From CAZKWG01 sp964615375 (GTDB lineage: Bacteria > Myxococcota_A > UBA796 > CAZKWG01): 64,000 nucleotides of DNA. The notes under the pieces were generated by a model. The model searched no databases and had not been told where the DNA came from. It saw only the letters and a list, made by a program, of their open reading frames with translations. Positions 41,948 through 49,923 of the stretch are shown piece after piece. Position 1 is the first letter of the stretch. Every line of letters starts with the position of its first letter. The stretch spans positions 1 to 64,000 of the forward strand of contig CAZTOW010000048.1 in NCBI GenBank assembly GCA_964615375.1. The letters are read 5' to 3'. The position numbers were made by a program, and so were the translations under genes.

Positions 41948-42771
41948 AAGGTCCTCCGCAGGCGCATCAGCACCTCCTCACCCTGGCCCGCCACGGCCTC
42001 CCAGGCCTCCTCCAGCGCGCGGGCGGCGCGGGAGCGGCGCGAGACGTCCCAGATCGGGCGCGCCTCGAAGTCCACCTGAGAGAAGGCCGCGTCGTCCCGG
42101 GGCACGGTCAGCGCGACCGGGATCTCCAGCTGCGCCTCCACCTCGGGCAGCGAGAAGGGGCCGGTGGTGGTCCACTGGTTGATCACCAGCCGGATACGCT
42201 CCTCGCCCACCTGGAGATCACGGAACAGGCGCACCATGCGCAGCGCGTCGCGCAGGGCCGGGATGGCCGGGGTGCTGACCATGACCACGAGGTCGGCCTT
42301 GGTCACCACGGCCAGCATCGCCTCGTCCACGCGGGAGCCGCAGTCCACGACCACCCGGTCGAAGCAGGTGGCGGCCATGGTCACCATGCGCCAGACGTCG
42401 GCGGCGCGCGGCTGGATGAGGTCGGCGAAGTCGAAGGGCTGCGGCAGGACGTGGACGCCGGAGGCGTGGGTGACCAGATCGCGCTGAAAGCTGGCCGGAT
42501 CGAGGCGATCGAGCTGCTCGATGAGCTTGTGCAGGGAGTGGTCGACCCAGAGATCCAGCGCCCCGGCGACCCCCCCGCGGTGAAAGTCGAAGTCCAGCAG
42601 GCCCACGCGCCCCGTGCGCGCCCGCGCCGCGGCCAGATGAACCGCCAGGAGGGTGGCGCCAGCGCCCCCCTTGGCCCCCACCACGGCGATCACACAGCCG
42701 GCGGGAGGAGAGCCCGGCGGCGGCGTGTTCCCATCGATGAGGCGAGCGCGCTCGCCGATCTGCCCTGACAT
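41944..42771 (-). CDS. CpaE/TadZ-like ParA-type ATPase of the Tad system
   Basis: From ATG 42771 the product has 275 residues. A deviant Walker A typical of the MinD/ParA family reads VVGAKGGAGATLLAVHLA, with the signature Lys followed by GGAG. DFDFHRGGVAGALDLWVD fits the A' region, and DRVVVDCGS the Walker B strand. TadZ/CpaE proteins place the Tad machine at a cell pole. A receiver-like N-terminal domain present in long CpaE proteins is missing, leaving only a 25-residue Pro-rich start. It overlaps cpaF by 4 nt and is preceded by a 165-bp gap after cpaB. Confidence 0.9.
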   Translation of the reverse strand: MSGQIGERARLIDGNTPPPGSPPAGCVIAVVGAKGGAGATLLAVHLAAARARTGRVGLLDFDFHRGGVAGALDLWVDHSLHKLIEQLDRLDPASFQRDLVTHASGVHVLPQPFDFADLIQPRAADVWRMVTMAATCFDRVVVDCGSRVDEAMLAVVTKADLVVMVSTPAIPALRDALRMVRLFRDLQVGEERIRLVINQWTTTGPFSLPEVEAQLEIPVALTVPRDDAAFSQVDFEARPIWDVSRRSRAARALEEAWEAVAGQGEEVLMRLRRTL

Positions 42772-42806
42772 CAGCGCTCCGAGTGAGTGAACGTCGGGTG
42801 CCGGGT

Positions 42807-42834
42807 CACCTGGCGCCGCTCGGGGCCCCAGGTG
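42807..42834. other. Inverted repeat in the cpaB-cpaE gap
   Basis: CACCTGG (42807-42813) and CCAGGTG (42828-42834) flank a 14-nt GC-rich centre. It lies 36-63 bp upstream of the CpaE-like start, in the only sizeable gap of the Tad gene chain. A GAATATTC palindrome lies at 42849-42856. Either could be an operator or an mRNA hairpin separating cpaB from the assembly genes. No T run follows, so it is not a typical terminator. Confidence 0.35.
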
Positions 42835-42936
42835 CCAGGACAGCAGAGGAATATTCTGACATGGACGCCCGCGCACCCCCGATGCAGGCGACCTTGAAAG
42901 GTTTCGCCGGGGGTGGACACGCGGCCCACCCCGTCC

Positions 42937-43944
42937 TCAGCGCCCACCCCGCGAATTCTTCGGCTCGATCTTGTTGCCCTTCTCGTCGAAGCCGACCGTG
43001 GTGGACTTCTCACCCTGGATGACCTCGGTGGTGGAGGTGGCCGTGGTCTGCGTCGCCGCGGCGGGCTTCGGCTTGGCCGCGCGCTCCTGGACCTCCTTGC
43101 GCCGGGCGGCGGCGTCGTCGCTGGCGCCGAAGCTGGACAGCCCGAGCAGGGCGTTGGTCACGAGCGGGCCGCGATCGACGATGATCTCCTCGTCCTGCGA
43201 GCCGCGCAGCGTCATGTGCAGGTCTCCGCGGCTGGCGGCGAGCGCCAGCTTCTCCGCCTCGTCCGGCATGACCTCGATGGTGACCAGGATCTTGCGGTTG
43301 GACCGGTTCTCCTGCTTGCCCTTGCTCTTCTTGCCGCTGTTCTCCTCCTGCACCTCGGCCTGGCCGCCCAGGACGTCCTGGTCCACGGCCAGCACGCGCA
43401 CGTTCTGGAGGATGGTCTCGGTCACCCAGTCCGCGCCGAGCTCATTGGTGTCGGGGCGGATGGTGACGATCACGTCCACCTGGTCGGCGGGCATCAGCAG
43501 GCCGCCGACGCCGGCCGCGCGGTCCGCCAGCACGGTGACGGCGCGGGCGCCCGGGGCGATGATGCGGTCCAGGGCCGCGCGCGCGGCGAGGATGTCCAGG
43601 CGCTCGTGGCGCAGGACCTCGCCGGGGAGCACGCGCTCTACCGGCATCTTCCCGTAGATCTCGTTGATCTTGTCCGGCGTGTAGATCTGCTCGGCCGGGA
43701 AGCTGCCCTCGGGCATCTGCGCCGAGACGAGATCGCCCTCGGCGATGGGCTTGCCCGGCAACAGCTCGTTGGCCGCCGTGACGACCCCCACGAGCTTCGG
43801 TCCCGACTTCGCCTCCTCGATCTGCCGTTGGTATCCGGCGATGACGGCGAAGATGAGCCAGGCCGTGAAGCCCGCCACGGCCACCGCGGCGGCGCCGAAG
43901 GCGAGGGTGCGGGTCCGCTGAGCGCGCGGCGTCGGTGCAGCCAT
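42937..43944 (-). CDS. cpaB: Flp pilus assembly protein CpaB/RcpC
   Basis: From ATG 43944 the product has 335 residues. One N-terminal membrane helix (TLAFGAAAVAVAGFTAWLIF) precedes a periplasmic part with an SAF domain, VVTAANELLPGKPIAEGDLV, and the RcpC segment VTVLADRAAGVGGLLMPADQ and VDVIVTIRPDTNELG. A Lys/Ser/Asn-rich insert (NSGKKSKGKQENRSNRK) and a Lys/Thr-rich C-terminal tail are unusual. CpaB links the inner-membrane machine with the outer-membrane secretin. GGGGAGAG precedes the start. In most tad operons a secretin gene follows; here the CpaE-like gene follows instead. Confidence 0.92.
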   Translation of the reverse strand: MAAPTPRAQRTRTLAFGAAAVAVAGFTAWLIFAVIAGYQRQIEEAKSGPKLVGVVTAANELLPGKPIAEGDLVSAQMPEGSFPAEQIYTPDKINEIYGKMPVERVLPGEVLRHERLDILAARAALDRIIAPGARAVTVLADRAAGVGGLLMPADQVDVIVTIRPDTNELGADWVTETILQNVRVLAVDQDVLGGQAEVQEENSGKKSKGKQENRSNRKILVTIEVMPDEAEKLALAASRGDLHMTLRGSQDEEIIVDRGPLVTNALLGLSSFGASDDAAARRKEVQERAAKPKPAAATQTTATSTTEVIQGEKSTTVGFDEKGNKIEPKNSRGGR

Positions 43945-44026
43945 GTTCTCTCCCCGGGAGTCGTGCCCAAGATGTAGCCGATCCTCGCCCACCTGCGCCA
44001 GTGTGGCGCCGGGGTGTCAATCGTGT

Positions 44027-44056
44027 TTGACGGGGCCTCGGGGGAGGGGCTACCCT
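44027..44056 (+). promoter_or_regulatory. Possible sigma-70-type promoter for PEP carboxykinase
   Basis: TTGACG (44027-44032) and TACCCT (44051-44056) are separated by 18 bp, in the 140-bp interval between divergent cpaB and the carboxykinase gene. The predicted start near 44063 leaves a leader of about 20 nt. The -10 is poor. A second TTGACA on the opposite strand overlaps the interval, so cpaB may have a back-to-back promoter. Confidence 0.35.
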
Positions 44057-44084
44057 TGTCGCCTTCATCGAGGGAGAGGCGAGC

Positions 44085-45839
44085 ATGATCCCAGACGCGG
44101 TCCGTGGGTGGGTGGACGAGGTTCGGGCCCTTTGCGAGCCCGATGCGGTGGTCTGGTGCGACGGCTCCGAGGAGGAGCGCGACCGCCTCTACGCGGAGGC
44201 CGTCGCCGCGGGGGTCTTCCTCCCGCTCAACCCCGAGCTGCAGCCGGGCAGCTATCTGCACCGCAGCGACCCCTCGGACGTGGCCCGCACCGAGCACCTG
44301 ACCTTCATCTGCACCGAGGACAAGGCCGCCGCCGGGCCGAACAACAACTGGATGTCGCCTGAGGACGCTTATGCGAAGCTGACGCCGCTCTACCAGGGCG
44401 CCATGAAGGGGCGCACGCTCTACGTGGTGCCTTTCATCATGGGCCCGGCGGGCAGCCCCTTCTCCAAGGTGGGCGTGGAGCTGACCGACAGCGTCTACGT
44501 CGTGCTGAACATGCGCATCATGACGCGCATGGGGGACGTGGCCTGGCGTCACCTCGGCGGTAGCTCGGACTTCACGCGCTGCCTGCACTCGCTGGGCGAC
44601 CTCTCCCCGGATCGGCGCTTCATCTGCCACTTCCCCGAGGAGAACGCGATCTGGAGCATCGGCTCCGGCTACGGCGGCAACGCCCTGCTGGGGAAGAAGT
44701 GCCTCGCCCTGCGCATCGCCTCCTGGCTCGGTCGCCAGGAGGGTTGGATGGCCGAGCACATGCTCATCCTCGGCATCGAGACCCCGAGCGGCGAGAAGCA
44801 CTATGTCTGCGGCGCCTTCCCCAGCGCCTGCGGCAAGACCAACCTGGCCATGCTGGTGCCGCCCGCGGCGCTCGCGGCGAAGGGCTGGAAGGTCTGGACG
44901 GTGGGCGACGACATCGCCTGGCTGCGCCCTGGCCCCGACGGGCGCCTGTGGGCGGTGAACCCCGAGTACGGCTTCTTCGGGGTCGCGCCGGGCACCAGCA
45001 ACAAGACCAACGCCAACGCCATGGCCACGCTGAAGGCCAACGCGATCTTCACGAACGTGGCGCTCCAGCCGGACGGCACGGTGTGGTGGGAGGGCCACCC
45101 CGCTGAGCCCCAGGCGGGCATGCTCGACTGGCGCGGGCGGCCCTGGTCCAAGGAGAGCGGGGAGAAGGCGGCCCACCCCAACAGCCGCTTCACCGTGCCC
45201 GCCAGCCAGTGCCCCTCCATCGCGCCCGAGTGGGAGGACCCCCGCGGCGTGCCCATCAGCGCCATCCTCTTCGGCGCCCGCCGTCCCCGCACGGTGCCGC
45301 TGGTCTATGAGGCCCGCGACTGGCAGCACGGCACCTACCTGGGCGCCACCCTGGGCAGCGAGACCACCGCGGCGGCCACCGGGAAGGTCGGCGTCCTTCG
45401 CCGAGATCCGATGGCGATGCTGCCGTTCTGCGGCTACAACATGGCCGACTACTTCACCCACTGGCTGGCCATGGGCGAGACCATCGCCAACCCGCCGCGC
45501 ATCTTCGGCGTCAACTGGTTCCGCACCAGCGCCGACGGGAAATTCCTCTGGCCGGGCTACGGCGACAACCTGCGCGTCCTGGAGTGGGTGCTGGAGCGCT
45601 GCGCCGGGCGCGGCGAGGCCAGCGAGACCCCGGTGGGCTTCATCCCCACGCCGGACGCGCTGGACCTGGACGGCCTCGGCCTCGACGATTCGTCGCTCCG
45701 CACCCTGCTGACCGTGGACCCGGCGGAGTGGACGGCGGAGGCCGAGGAGCACCGCGCCTGGCTCGCCACCTTCGGGGAGCGCCTCCCCAGCGCGCTCTGG
45801 GACGAGCACGCCCGCCTGGCCTCCAGCCTCGGCGGCTGA
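44085..45839 (+). CDS. pckG: Phosphoenolpyruvate carboxykinase (GTP)
   Basis: This enzyme turns oxaloacetate and GTP into phosphoenolpyruvate, GDP and CO2, the first dedicated step of gluconeogenesis. The 584-residue protein is of the GTP type. Its hallmarks are GPNNNWM early on, the P-loop-like kinase-1 motif FPSACGKTNLAML (245-257) with its reactive Cys, GDDIAWLRPGPDGRLWAVNP for metal binding, and TNANAMATLKANAIFTNVAL further on. The ATG at 44085 follows GGGAGAGGCG. It stands alone between divergent Tad genes and a convergent carbonic-anhydrase gene (6 bp between stops). That neighbour supplies bicarbonate/CO2 balance, but the pairing may be chance. Confidence 0.97.
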   Translation: MIPDAVRGWVDEVRALCEPDAVVWCDGSEEERDRLYAEAVAAGVFLPLNPELQPGSYLHRSDPSDVARTEHLTFICTEDKAAAGPNNNWMSPEDAYAKLTPLYQGAMKGRTLYVVPFIMGPAGSPFSKVGVELTDSVYVVLNMRIMTRMGDVAWRHLGGSSDFTRCLHSLGDLSPDRRFICHFPEENAIWSIGSGYGGNALLGKKCLALRIASWLGRQEGWMAEHMLILGIETPSGEKHYVCGAFPSACGKTNLAMLVPPAALAAKGWKVWTVGDDIAWLRPGPDGRLWAVNPEYGFFGVAPGTSNKTNANAMATLKANAIFTNVALQPDGTVWWEGHPAEPQAGMLDWRGRPWSKESGEKAAHPNSRFTVPASQCPSIAPEWEDPRGVPISAILFGARRPRTVPLVYEARDWQHGTYLGATLGSETTAAATGKVGVLRRDPMAMLPFCGYNMADYFTHWLAMGETIANPPRIFGVNWFRTSADGKFLWPGYGDNLRVLEWVLERCAGRGEASETPVGFIPTPDALDLDGLGLDDSSLRTLLTVDPAEWTAEAEEHRAWLATFGERLPSALWDEHARLASSLGG

Positions 45840-45845
45840 GCGGGC

Positions 45846-46457
45846 TCAGACCGGCGTGCCGAAGCGCTTCGTGGTCGGGTCGTAGACCAGCAGGCGCGCG
45901 CCGCGCAGGTCGTAGACCCAGGCGTGCAGGTCCAGCCGATCCGCCGCCACCGCCTCGGCCACCACCGGGTAGCTGAGCAGGTTGTCGAGCTGCAGCAGCA
46001 CGTTCTCCTCGACCGCCGCGTCCCAGCGCTCCTCCTCCGGCTCGTCCTGCGCCGCCCGCGCCGCCGGCTCGGCCAGCGTGAGCCAGGATCGCGCCGAGGG
46101 CATCCGGTCGAGCCCGTGCCCGCCGTGCAGGGCGGCGTGGATCCCGCCGCAGCCCGTGTGCCCGCAGACCACGATGTGCTCGACCCCCAGCGCGACCACG
46201 GCGTACTCCACCGCCGCGCCCACGCAGTCCTGGGTGTGCTCGAAGGGCGGCACGAGGTTGGCCACGTTGCGCACCACGAAGAGCTCGCCCGGGTTCGAGC
46301 TCGTCAGCAACTCGGGGATCACCCGCGAGTCCGAGCACCCGATGAACATGGTCGCGGGGTTCTGGCCCTCGGAGGCCAGCCGGTCCAGCCAGGACCGCGA
46401 GCGGGCCACGTAGTCGCGACGAAAAGCGGCGTAGCGCGCTGAGAGCTCATGAACCAT
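45846..46457 (-). CDS. Beta-class carbonic anhydrase
   Basis: The 203-residue zinc enzyme interconverts CO2 and bicarbonate in the cytoplasm. Zinc ligands are Cys41 in CSDSR (41-45, with the Asp/Arg dyad), His100 and Cys103 in GHTGCGG. The segment ELFVVRNVANLVPP (58-71) and the GAAVEYAVVALGVEHIVVCG strand are classical. Length and all catalytic residues are normal, so activity is expected. It starts with ATG 46457, 12 bp after uppP, and may be co-transcribed with it. Confidence 0.96.
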   Translation of the reverse strand: MVHELSARYAAFRRDYVARSRSWLDRLASEGQNPATMFIGCSDSRVIPELLTSSNPGELFVVRNVANLVPPFEHTQDCVGAAVEYAVVALGVEHIVVCGHTGCGGIHAALHGGHGLDRMPSARSWLTLAEPAARAAQDEPEEERWDAAVEENVLLQLDNLLSYPVVAEAVAADRLDLHAWVYDLRGARLLVYDPTTKRFGTPV

Positions 46458-46469
46458 GGGGACTCCGGC

Positions 46470-47273
46470 TCAGTCGGTGAGCAGCCCGGTGGCCAGGCTC
46501 GCGGCGATGCCCAGGCCCACGACCACGCGGTAGACCACGAAGGGGAGCGTGCTGCGCGACCCGAGGAAGCGCAGCAGCCAGGCGATGGAGGCGTAACCCA
46601 CGACGAAGGACGTGATCGTCCCCACCAGCAGCGCCGGGATCGCGTCCCGGCCGAGCTCGGCGAGCGCGTCGTCCATCTCGAAGATGCCCGCCGCCGAGAT
46701 CGCCGGGATGGACAGCAGGAAGCTGAAGCGCGCCGCGTCCTCGCGCTTGACGCCCAGCGCCAGCGCCGCCGAGAGCGTGGAGCCCGAGCGCGAGACCCCC
46801 GGGATCAGCGCCATGGCCTGCGCCGCGCCGATCAGGAGCGCGTCCTTGATCGTGAGATCGCGGATCCCTCGCTTCTGCGCGCCCAGCGCGTCGGCCGCGT
46901 ACATCACGAGCCCCACCACCACCAGCGTCGCCGAGATCACCCACAGGCTGCGCAGCGGCCCCACGATGTAGGGCTTGAACAGGATCCCCGCCACCCCGAT
47001 GGGCACCGTGCCCAGCACCACCTGCACCGCCAGCAGCGCGTCCGGCCCGCCCCGATCGATGAGCGTCGCCCGCGTCATCGCCACCAGCTCCCGCCGGAAG
47101 TACACCAGCACCGCCAGCAGCGTCCCCAGCTGAATCACCGCCGTATACGCCGCCCCCGCGTCCGGCTGCCCCATCAGCGCCGGGAGGATGCGCAGGTGCG
47201 CGGTCGAGCTGATCGGCAGGAACTCAGTGAGACCCTGCACGATCCCGAGGAGGGCGGCGTACCAGAGGGGCAT
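46470..47273 (-). CDS. uppP: Undecaprenyl-diphosphatase (BacA-type)
   Basis: This polytopic membrane enzyme recycles undecaprenyl diphosphate, the carrier lipid of peptidoglycan synthesis, and gives bacitracin resistance. In the 267-residue protein the two active-site blocks are GLTEFLPISSTAHL (14-27) and IPGVSRSGSTL (157-167), both intact. About eight membrane segments are seen. The ATG at 47273 lies just beside the G-rich purine tract and hexamer array (47289-47550), so its promoter must lie in or beyond that repeat, or the gene depends on it. Confidence 0.96.
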   Translation of the reverse strand: MPLWYAALLGIVQGLTEFLPISSTAHLRILPALMGQPDAGAAYTAVIQLGTLLAVLVYFRRELVAMTRATLIDRGGPDALLAVQVVLGTVPIGVAGILFKPYIVGPLRSLWVISATLVVVGLVMYAADALGAQKRGIRDLTIKDALLIGAAQAMALIPGVSRSGSTLSAALALGVKREDAARFSFLLSIPAISAAGIFEMDDALAELGRDAIPALLVGTITSFVVGYASIAWLLRFLGSRSTLPFVVYRVVVGLGIAASLATGLLTD

Positions 47274-47288
47274 GGGAGGACCGGGGGT

Positions 47289-47331
47289 GGGGAGGGAAGG
47301 GAAGGGGAGGGAGGGGGAGGGGGAGGGGGAG
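47289..47331 (+). repeat. 43-nt homopurine G-rich tract
   Basis: From 47289 to 47331 the plus strand contains only G and A, with ten or so runs of three to five G. It can form G-quadruplexes on the plus strand and triplex DNA. It separates the uppP start (47273) from the hexamer array. A C-rich stretch (47899-47938) lies at the outer end of the opposite array. Confidence 0.85.
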
Positions 47332-47550
47332 CGGCATCGGCATCGGTATCGGTATCGGCATCGGCATCGGCATCGGCATCGGTATCGGTATCGGCATCGA
47401 CATCGACATCGGCATCGGTATCGGCATCGGCATCGGCATCGGCATCGACATCGACATCGGCATCGGCATCGGCATCGACATCGACATCGACATCGACATC
47501 GGCATCGACATCGGCATCGACATTGGCATCGACATCGGCATCGGTATCGA
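47332..47550. repeat. Left hexanucleotide array (GGCATC/GACATC/GGTATC)
   Basis: About 36 tandem hexamers of the form G(G/A)(C/T)ATC run without a break; one unit carries ATTGGC instead of ATCGGC (near 47522). Three unit types alternate in an irregular order. In one minus-strand frame this would code for Asp-Ala/Asp-Val/Asp-Thr repeats, but all frames are open because no stop can form. I treat it as non-coding. It is mirrored in inverted orientation by the array at 47691-47900. Confidence 0.9.
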
Positions 47551-47690
47551 GTTGTGTGTTGAGGTCGACCCTGACTGTGGTTTCGCGCTCCCTGGGCGTG
47601 ACGAGATCATTCGAGTGGTGTTCAGCGGTCAAGTACTATGCCCTCGGCGGCGGCGCCAAGGCTCCCGATTGGACCAGTTGGGGACACGCA

Positions 47691-47900
47691 CCGATGTCGA
47701 TGCCGATGCCGATGCCGATGTCGATGTCGTCCCGCGATGCCGATGCCGATGTCGATGTCGTCCCGCGATGCCGATGTCGATGTCGATGTCGATGTCGATG
47801 CCGATGTCGATGTCGATGCCGATGTCGATACCGATACCGATACCGATGCCGATGTCGTCCCGCGATGCCGATGCCGATGCCGATGCCGATACCGATGCCG
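47691..47900. repeat. Right hexanucleotide array (GATGCC/GATGTC/GATACC), inverted copy
   Basis: About 31 tandem hexamers that are the exact reverse complements of the left-array units, interrupted three times by the same 7-mer GTCCCGC (near 47728, 47760 and 47857). The two arrays are separated by 140 bp of non-repeat DNA and could pair as a very long imperfect hairpin. The array ends about 79 bp before the start of the four-repeat protein gene at 47979. Confidence 0.9.
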
Positions 47901-47978
47901 CCCCCGCCCCGCTCCCGTCCTCCCCATTGCCCTCCCGCCTTCACCCCGCTACGCTCCTCCCCACCCCGAGAGGTCTCC

Positions 47979-48785
47979 ATGCGCATCCCGCCGCTCACGG
48001 TCGTCCTGGCTTTCTTCGCGTTCACCTTGGCCCATCCCACCTACGCGGGGACGGAGGAGGATCTGAACGCCTACTTCGGGAGCGGGACGAGCTACTGCGA
48101 CGCGCGCACGCTGGCGGCTTACTGGAAGGTGGATCTGACGGAGGCCAAGGCGCGCATCGGGGCGGAATTCTCCCGCGGGAGCGCGCGCAAGGTGGAGCTG
48201 CAGCTTCAGCAGGCGCGCAAGAAGCTCAAGGGGAAGAAGCGGGTCGTCTGCGAGTTCTGGGAGACGAACTACAGCTACGAGGACGCCGAGGCCCTCGCCG
48301 GGGCCTGGGGGGTGGACGTGGAGCAGGCCAAGGCGCGGGTGGGGCGCGAGGTCTCGCTCGGGCGCTCGGGGGCGCTCGACGACAAGCTGCGGGGGCTCGG
48401 CCGCACGCCGGGGCAGGTCGATCCGCAGGTCTCCGCGCTCGACGCCTTCTGGAGCAGCGGGCTCGGATACTGCGACGCCGAGCTGGTCGCCACGCTCTGG
48501 GGGGTCGACGTTTACGAGGTCAAGAAGACCCTGGGCAACAAGCTGCTGAACGGCTGGCACGACCTCCTGCGCAGCGAGCTGGACCGCGCGCGAGCCAACG
48601 CCGCGACGACGGGCCAGCGCTGCGACTTCTGGAGCACGCCCTACACCGCCGAGGACGCCGCAGTGCTGGCGCAGTTCTGGGGCATCGAGCTCGAGCAGGC
48701 CAAGGCCCGCGTGGCGGCGGCCTACACCTCGGGCGGCGGGAAGGCGGTGACGCCGCAGCTCGAGGCGGCGCGTGGGGCGCGCTGA
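47979..48785 (+). CDS. Secreted protein with four copies of an undescribed ~55-residue repeat
   Basis: The 268-residue product has a signal peptide (MRIPPLTVVLAFFAFTLAHP, cleavage likely after TYAG). Four tandem units follow, each with an aromatic start, an acidic-helix step and a conserved close: YFGSGTSYCDARTLAAYWKV, FWETNYSYEDAEALAGAWGV, FWSSGLGYCDAELVATLWGV and FWSTPYTAEDAAVLAQFWGI. Each leads to a E(Q/A/V)KAR(V/I)-type helix. Paired Cys residues occur in units 1 and 3 and at the unit boundaries. I do not recognise the family. The start is ATG 47979 after GAGAGG. Its last 14 bp overlap the amidoligase-family gene, so they are probably co-expressed. Confidence 0.78.
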   Translation: MRIPPLTVVLAFFAFTLAHPTYAGTEEDLNAYFGSGTSYCDARTLAAYWKVDLTEAKARIGAEFSRGSARKVELQLQQARKKLKGKKRVVCEFWETNYSYEDAEALAGAWGVDVEQAKARVGREVSLGRSGALDDKLRGLGRTPGQVDPQVSALDAFWSSGLGYCDAELVATLWGVDVYEVKKTLGNKLLNGWHDLLRSELDRARANAATTGQRCDFWSTPYTAEDAAVLAQFWGIELEQAKARVAAAYTSGGGKAVTPQLEAARGAR

Positions 48786-49908
48786 GCAGGGAGGGAAGGC
48801 TGAGCTGTCCTGGAAGATCGGCTTTGAGATAGAGCTCCTGGCGCCTCCAGGCCGCAGCCGTCGTGACCTGGCCGAGGCGCTCGCCGGTCCCGGCGGTCGG
48901 GTCCGCACCTTCTGGCACATGCAGTCGGAGCCGTCCGAGGTCCCCGGTCTGACGGTCTTCCACAACCTGACCCAGGGTTTCGAGGCCATCAACGCCGAGG
49001 GTCGCTCGGTCGCCCGGGTGGTGGACGATCTCACCCTGCAGGACGACCTGGACCGCCGCGCCCCGCCCCGCGAGGGCTGGTGGCGGGTGGTGAGCGACGA
49101 CACGCGCCTCCTGCGCCTGGTCGCCCGCCAGGCGAGCCCCGAGCTCCCGCCCGAAGACGCGCTGGCCCCGCTGGCGCCCCTCTTCGGCGGCGCCCTGCAG
49201 CGCGGGGCGAGCGGAATGGTCAAGCTGGTTGACGAATCAGGGGCCTCCGTGGCCCTGGCCGCCCCGCTCCCCGGTGAGCGCGAGCGCGGGGCTGAGCTCA
49301 TCAGCCCGCCCCTCGCGACGGTCCACGCCGAGACCCTGGGCGCCCTGCTGAGCGCGGCCCGGGCGCTCGGCTTCCGGGTCCCCGTGGAGGCGGCGGTCCA
49401 CCTGCACTTCGACGCCGCGCCCCTCTGCGATCCCGGGCGCCTGCGCGGCCTGGCCCGGCTGTGGGAGGAGAACGCCGAGATCCTCAAGCGGCTCGTCTCC
49501 ACCAACCCCCGATGTCGGCGCCTGGGCCCCTGGGCGCCCGCCCTGCGCGAGGTGCTGGAGGCCCCTGACTGGCTCGGGCTCGGCTGGGAGGAGGCCCGCG
49601 GACGCCTCGCCGCCACCAACCCCAGCAAGTACTGTGACCTGAACCTGCGGAACCTGGCCCTGGGCACGCCCGACAAGCACACGGTGGAGGTGCGGGTGCT
49701 GCCCGGCGCGCGCGACCCGGAGCCCGTCCTGCTGGCCGCCGCCCTCTTCGAGGCCCTGCTCCGCGCCGCGAGCGCGGAGGTCCAGTCGGCTCCCGCGCTC
49801 CCCTGGTCCCGCCCCGCAGCCGAGCGCCTGCTCGCGCGCCTGCCGCTCGACCCTGGCGTTCGGCGCTTCTGGCTGGCGCGGGCGGCGGAGATCGATCTAC
49901 GCAGGTGA
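48772..49908 (+). CDS. Amidoligase-family protein (COOH-NH2 ligase superfamily)
   Basis: The 378-residue protein matches the predicted amidoligase family related to glutamine synthetase and glutamate-cysteine ligase. GFEIEL (17-22) is the first metal-binding strand, EAAVHLHFDAAPLCDP the second block, KYCDLNLRNLALGTPDKHTV the third, and VEVRVLPGARDPE the end of the core. These enzymes are predicted to join a carboxylate to an amine using ATP, for example in peptide tagging or cell-wall modification; most have not been tested. No ATG is near the start of the fold; GTG 48772, inside the previous gene, is the best start. Neighbours are a four-repeat secreted protein and a beta-helix protein. Confidence 0.8.
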   Translation: MGRAEQGGKAELSWKIGFEIELLAPPGRSRRDLAEALAGPGGRVRTFWHMQSEPSEVPGLTVFHNLTQGFEAINAEGRSVARVVDDLTLQDDLDRRAPPREGWWRVVSDDTRLLRLVARQASPELPPEDALAPLAPLFGGALQRGASGMVKLVDESGASVALAAPLPGERERGAELISPPLATVHAETLGALLSAARALGFRVPVEAAVHLHFDAAPLCDPGRLRGLARLWEENAEILKRLVSTNPRCRRLGPWAPALREVLEAPDWLGLGWEEARGRLAATNPSKYCDLNLRNLALGTPDKHTVEVRVLPGARDPEPVLLAAALFEALLRAASAEVQSAPALPWSRPAAERLLARLPLDPGVRRFWLARAAEIDLRR

Positions 49909-49923
49909 GGGGAGGGGACGGAC

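Noticed and set aside
47174..47632. A minus-strand reading frame coding for long Asp-Ala/Asp-Val/Asp-Thr repeats through the left hexamer array.
   Set aside because: The repeat cannot form stop codons in any frame, the frame runs through the 5' end of uppP out of register, and no ribosome site precedes its start. It is best seen as a by-product of the repeat.
47332..47900. CRISPR array.
   Set aside because: Units are 6 bp without unique spacers, and the two halves are in opposite orientation. No cas gene is near.
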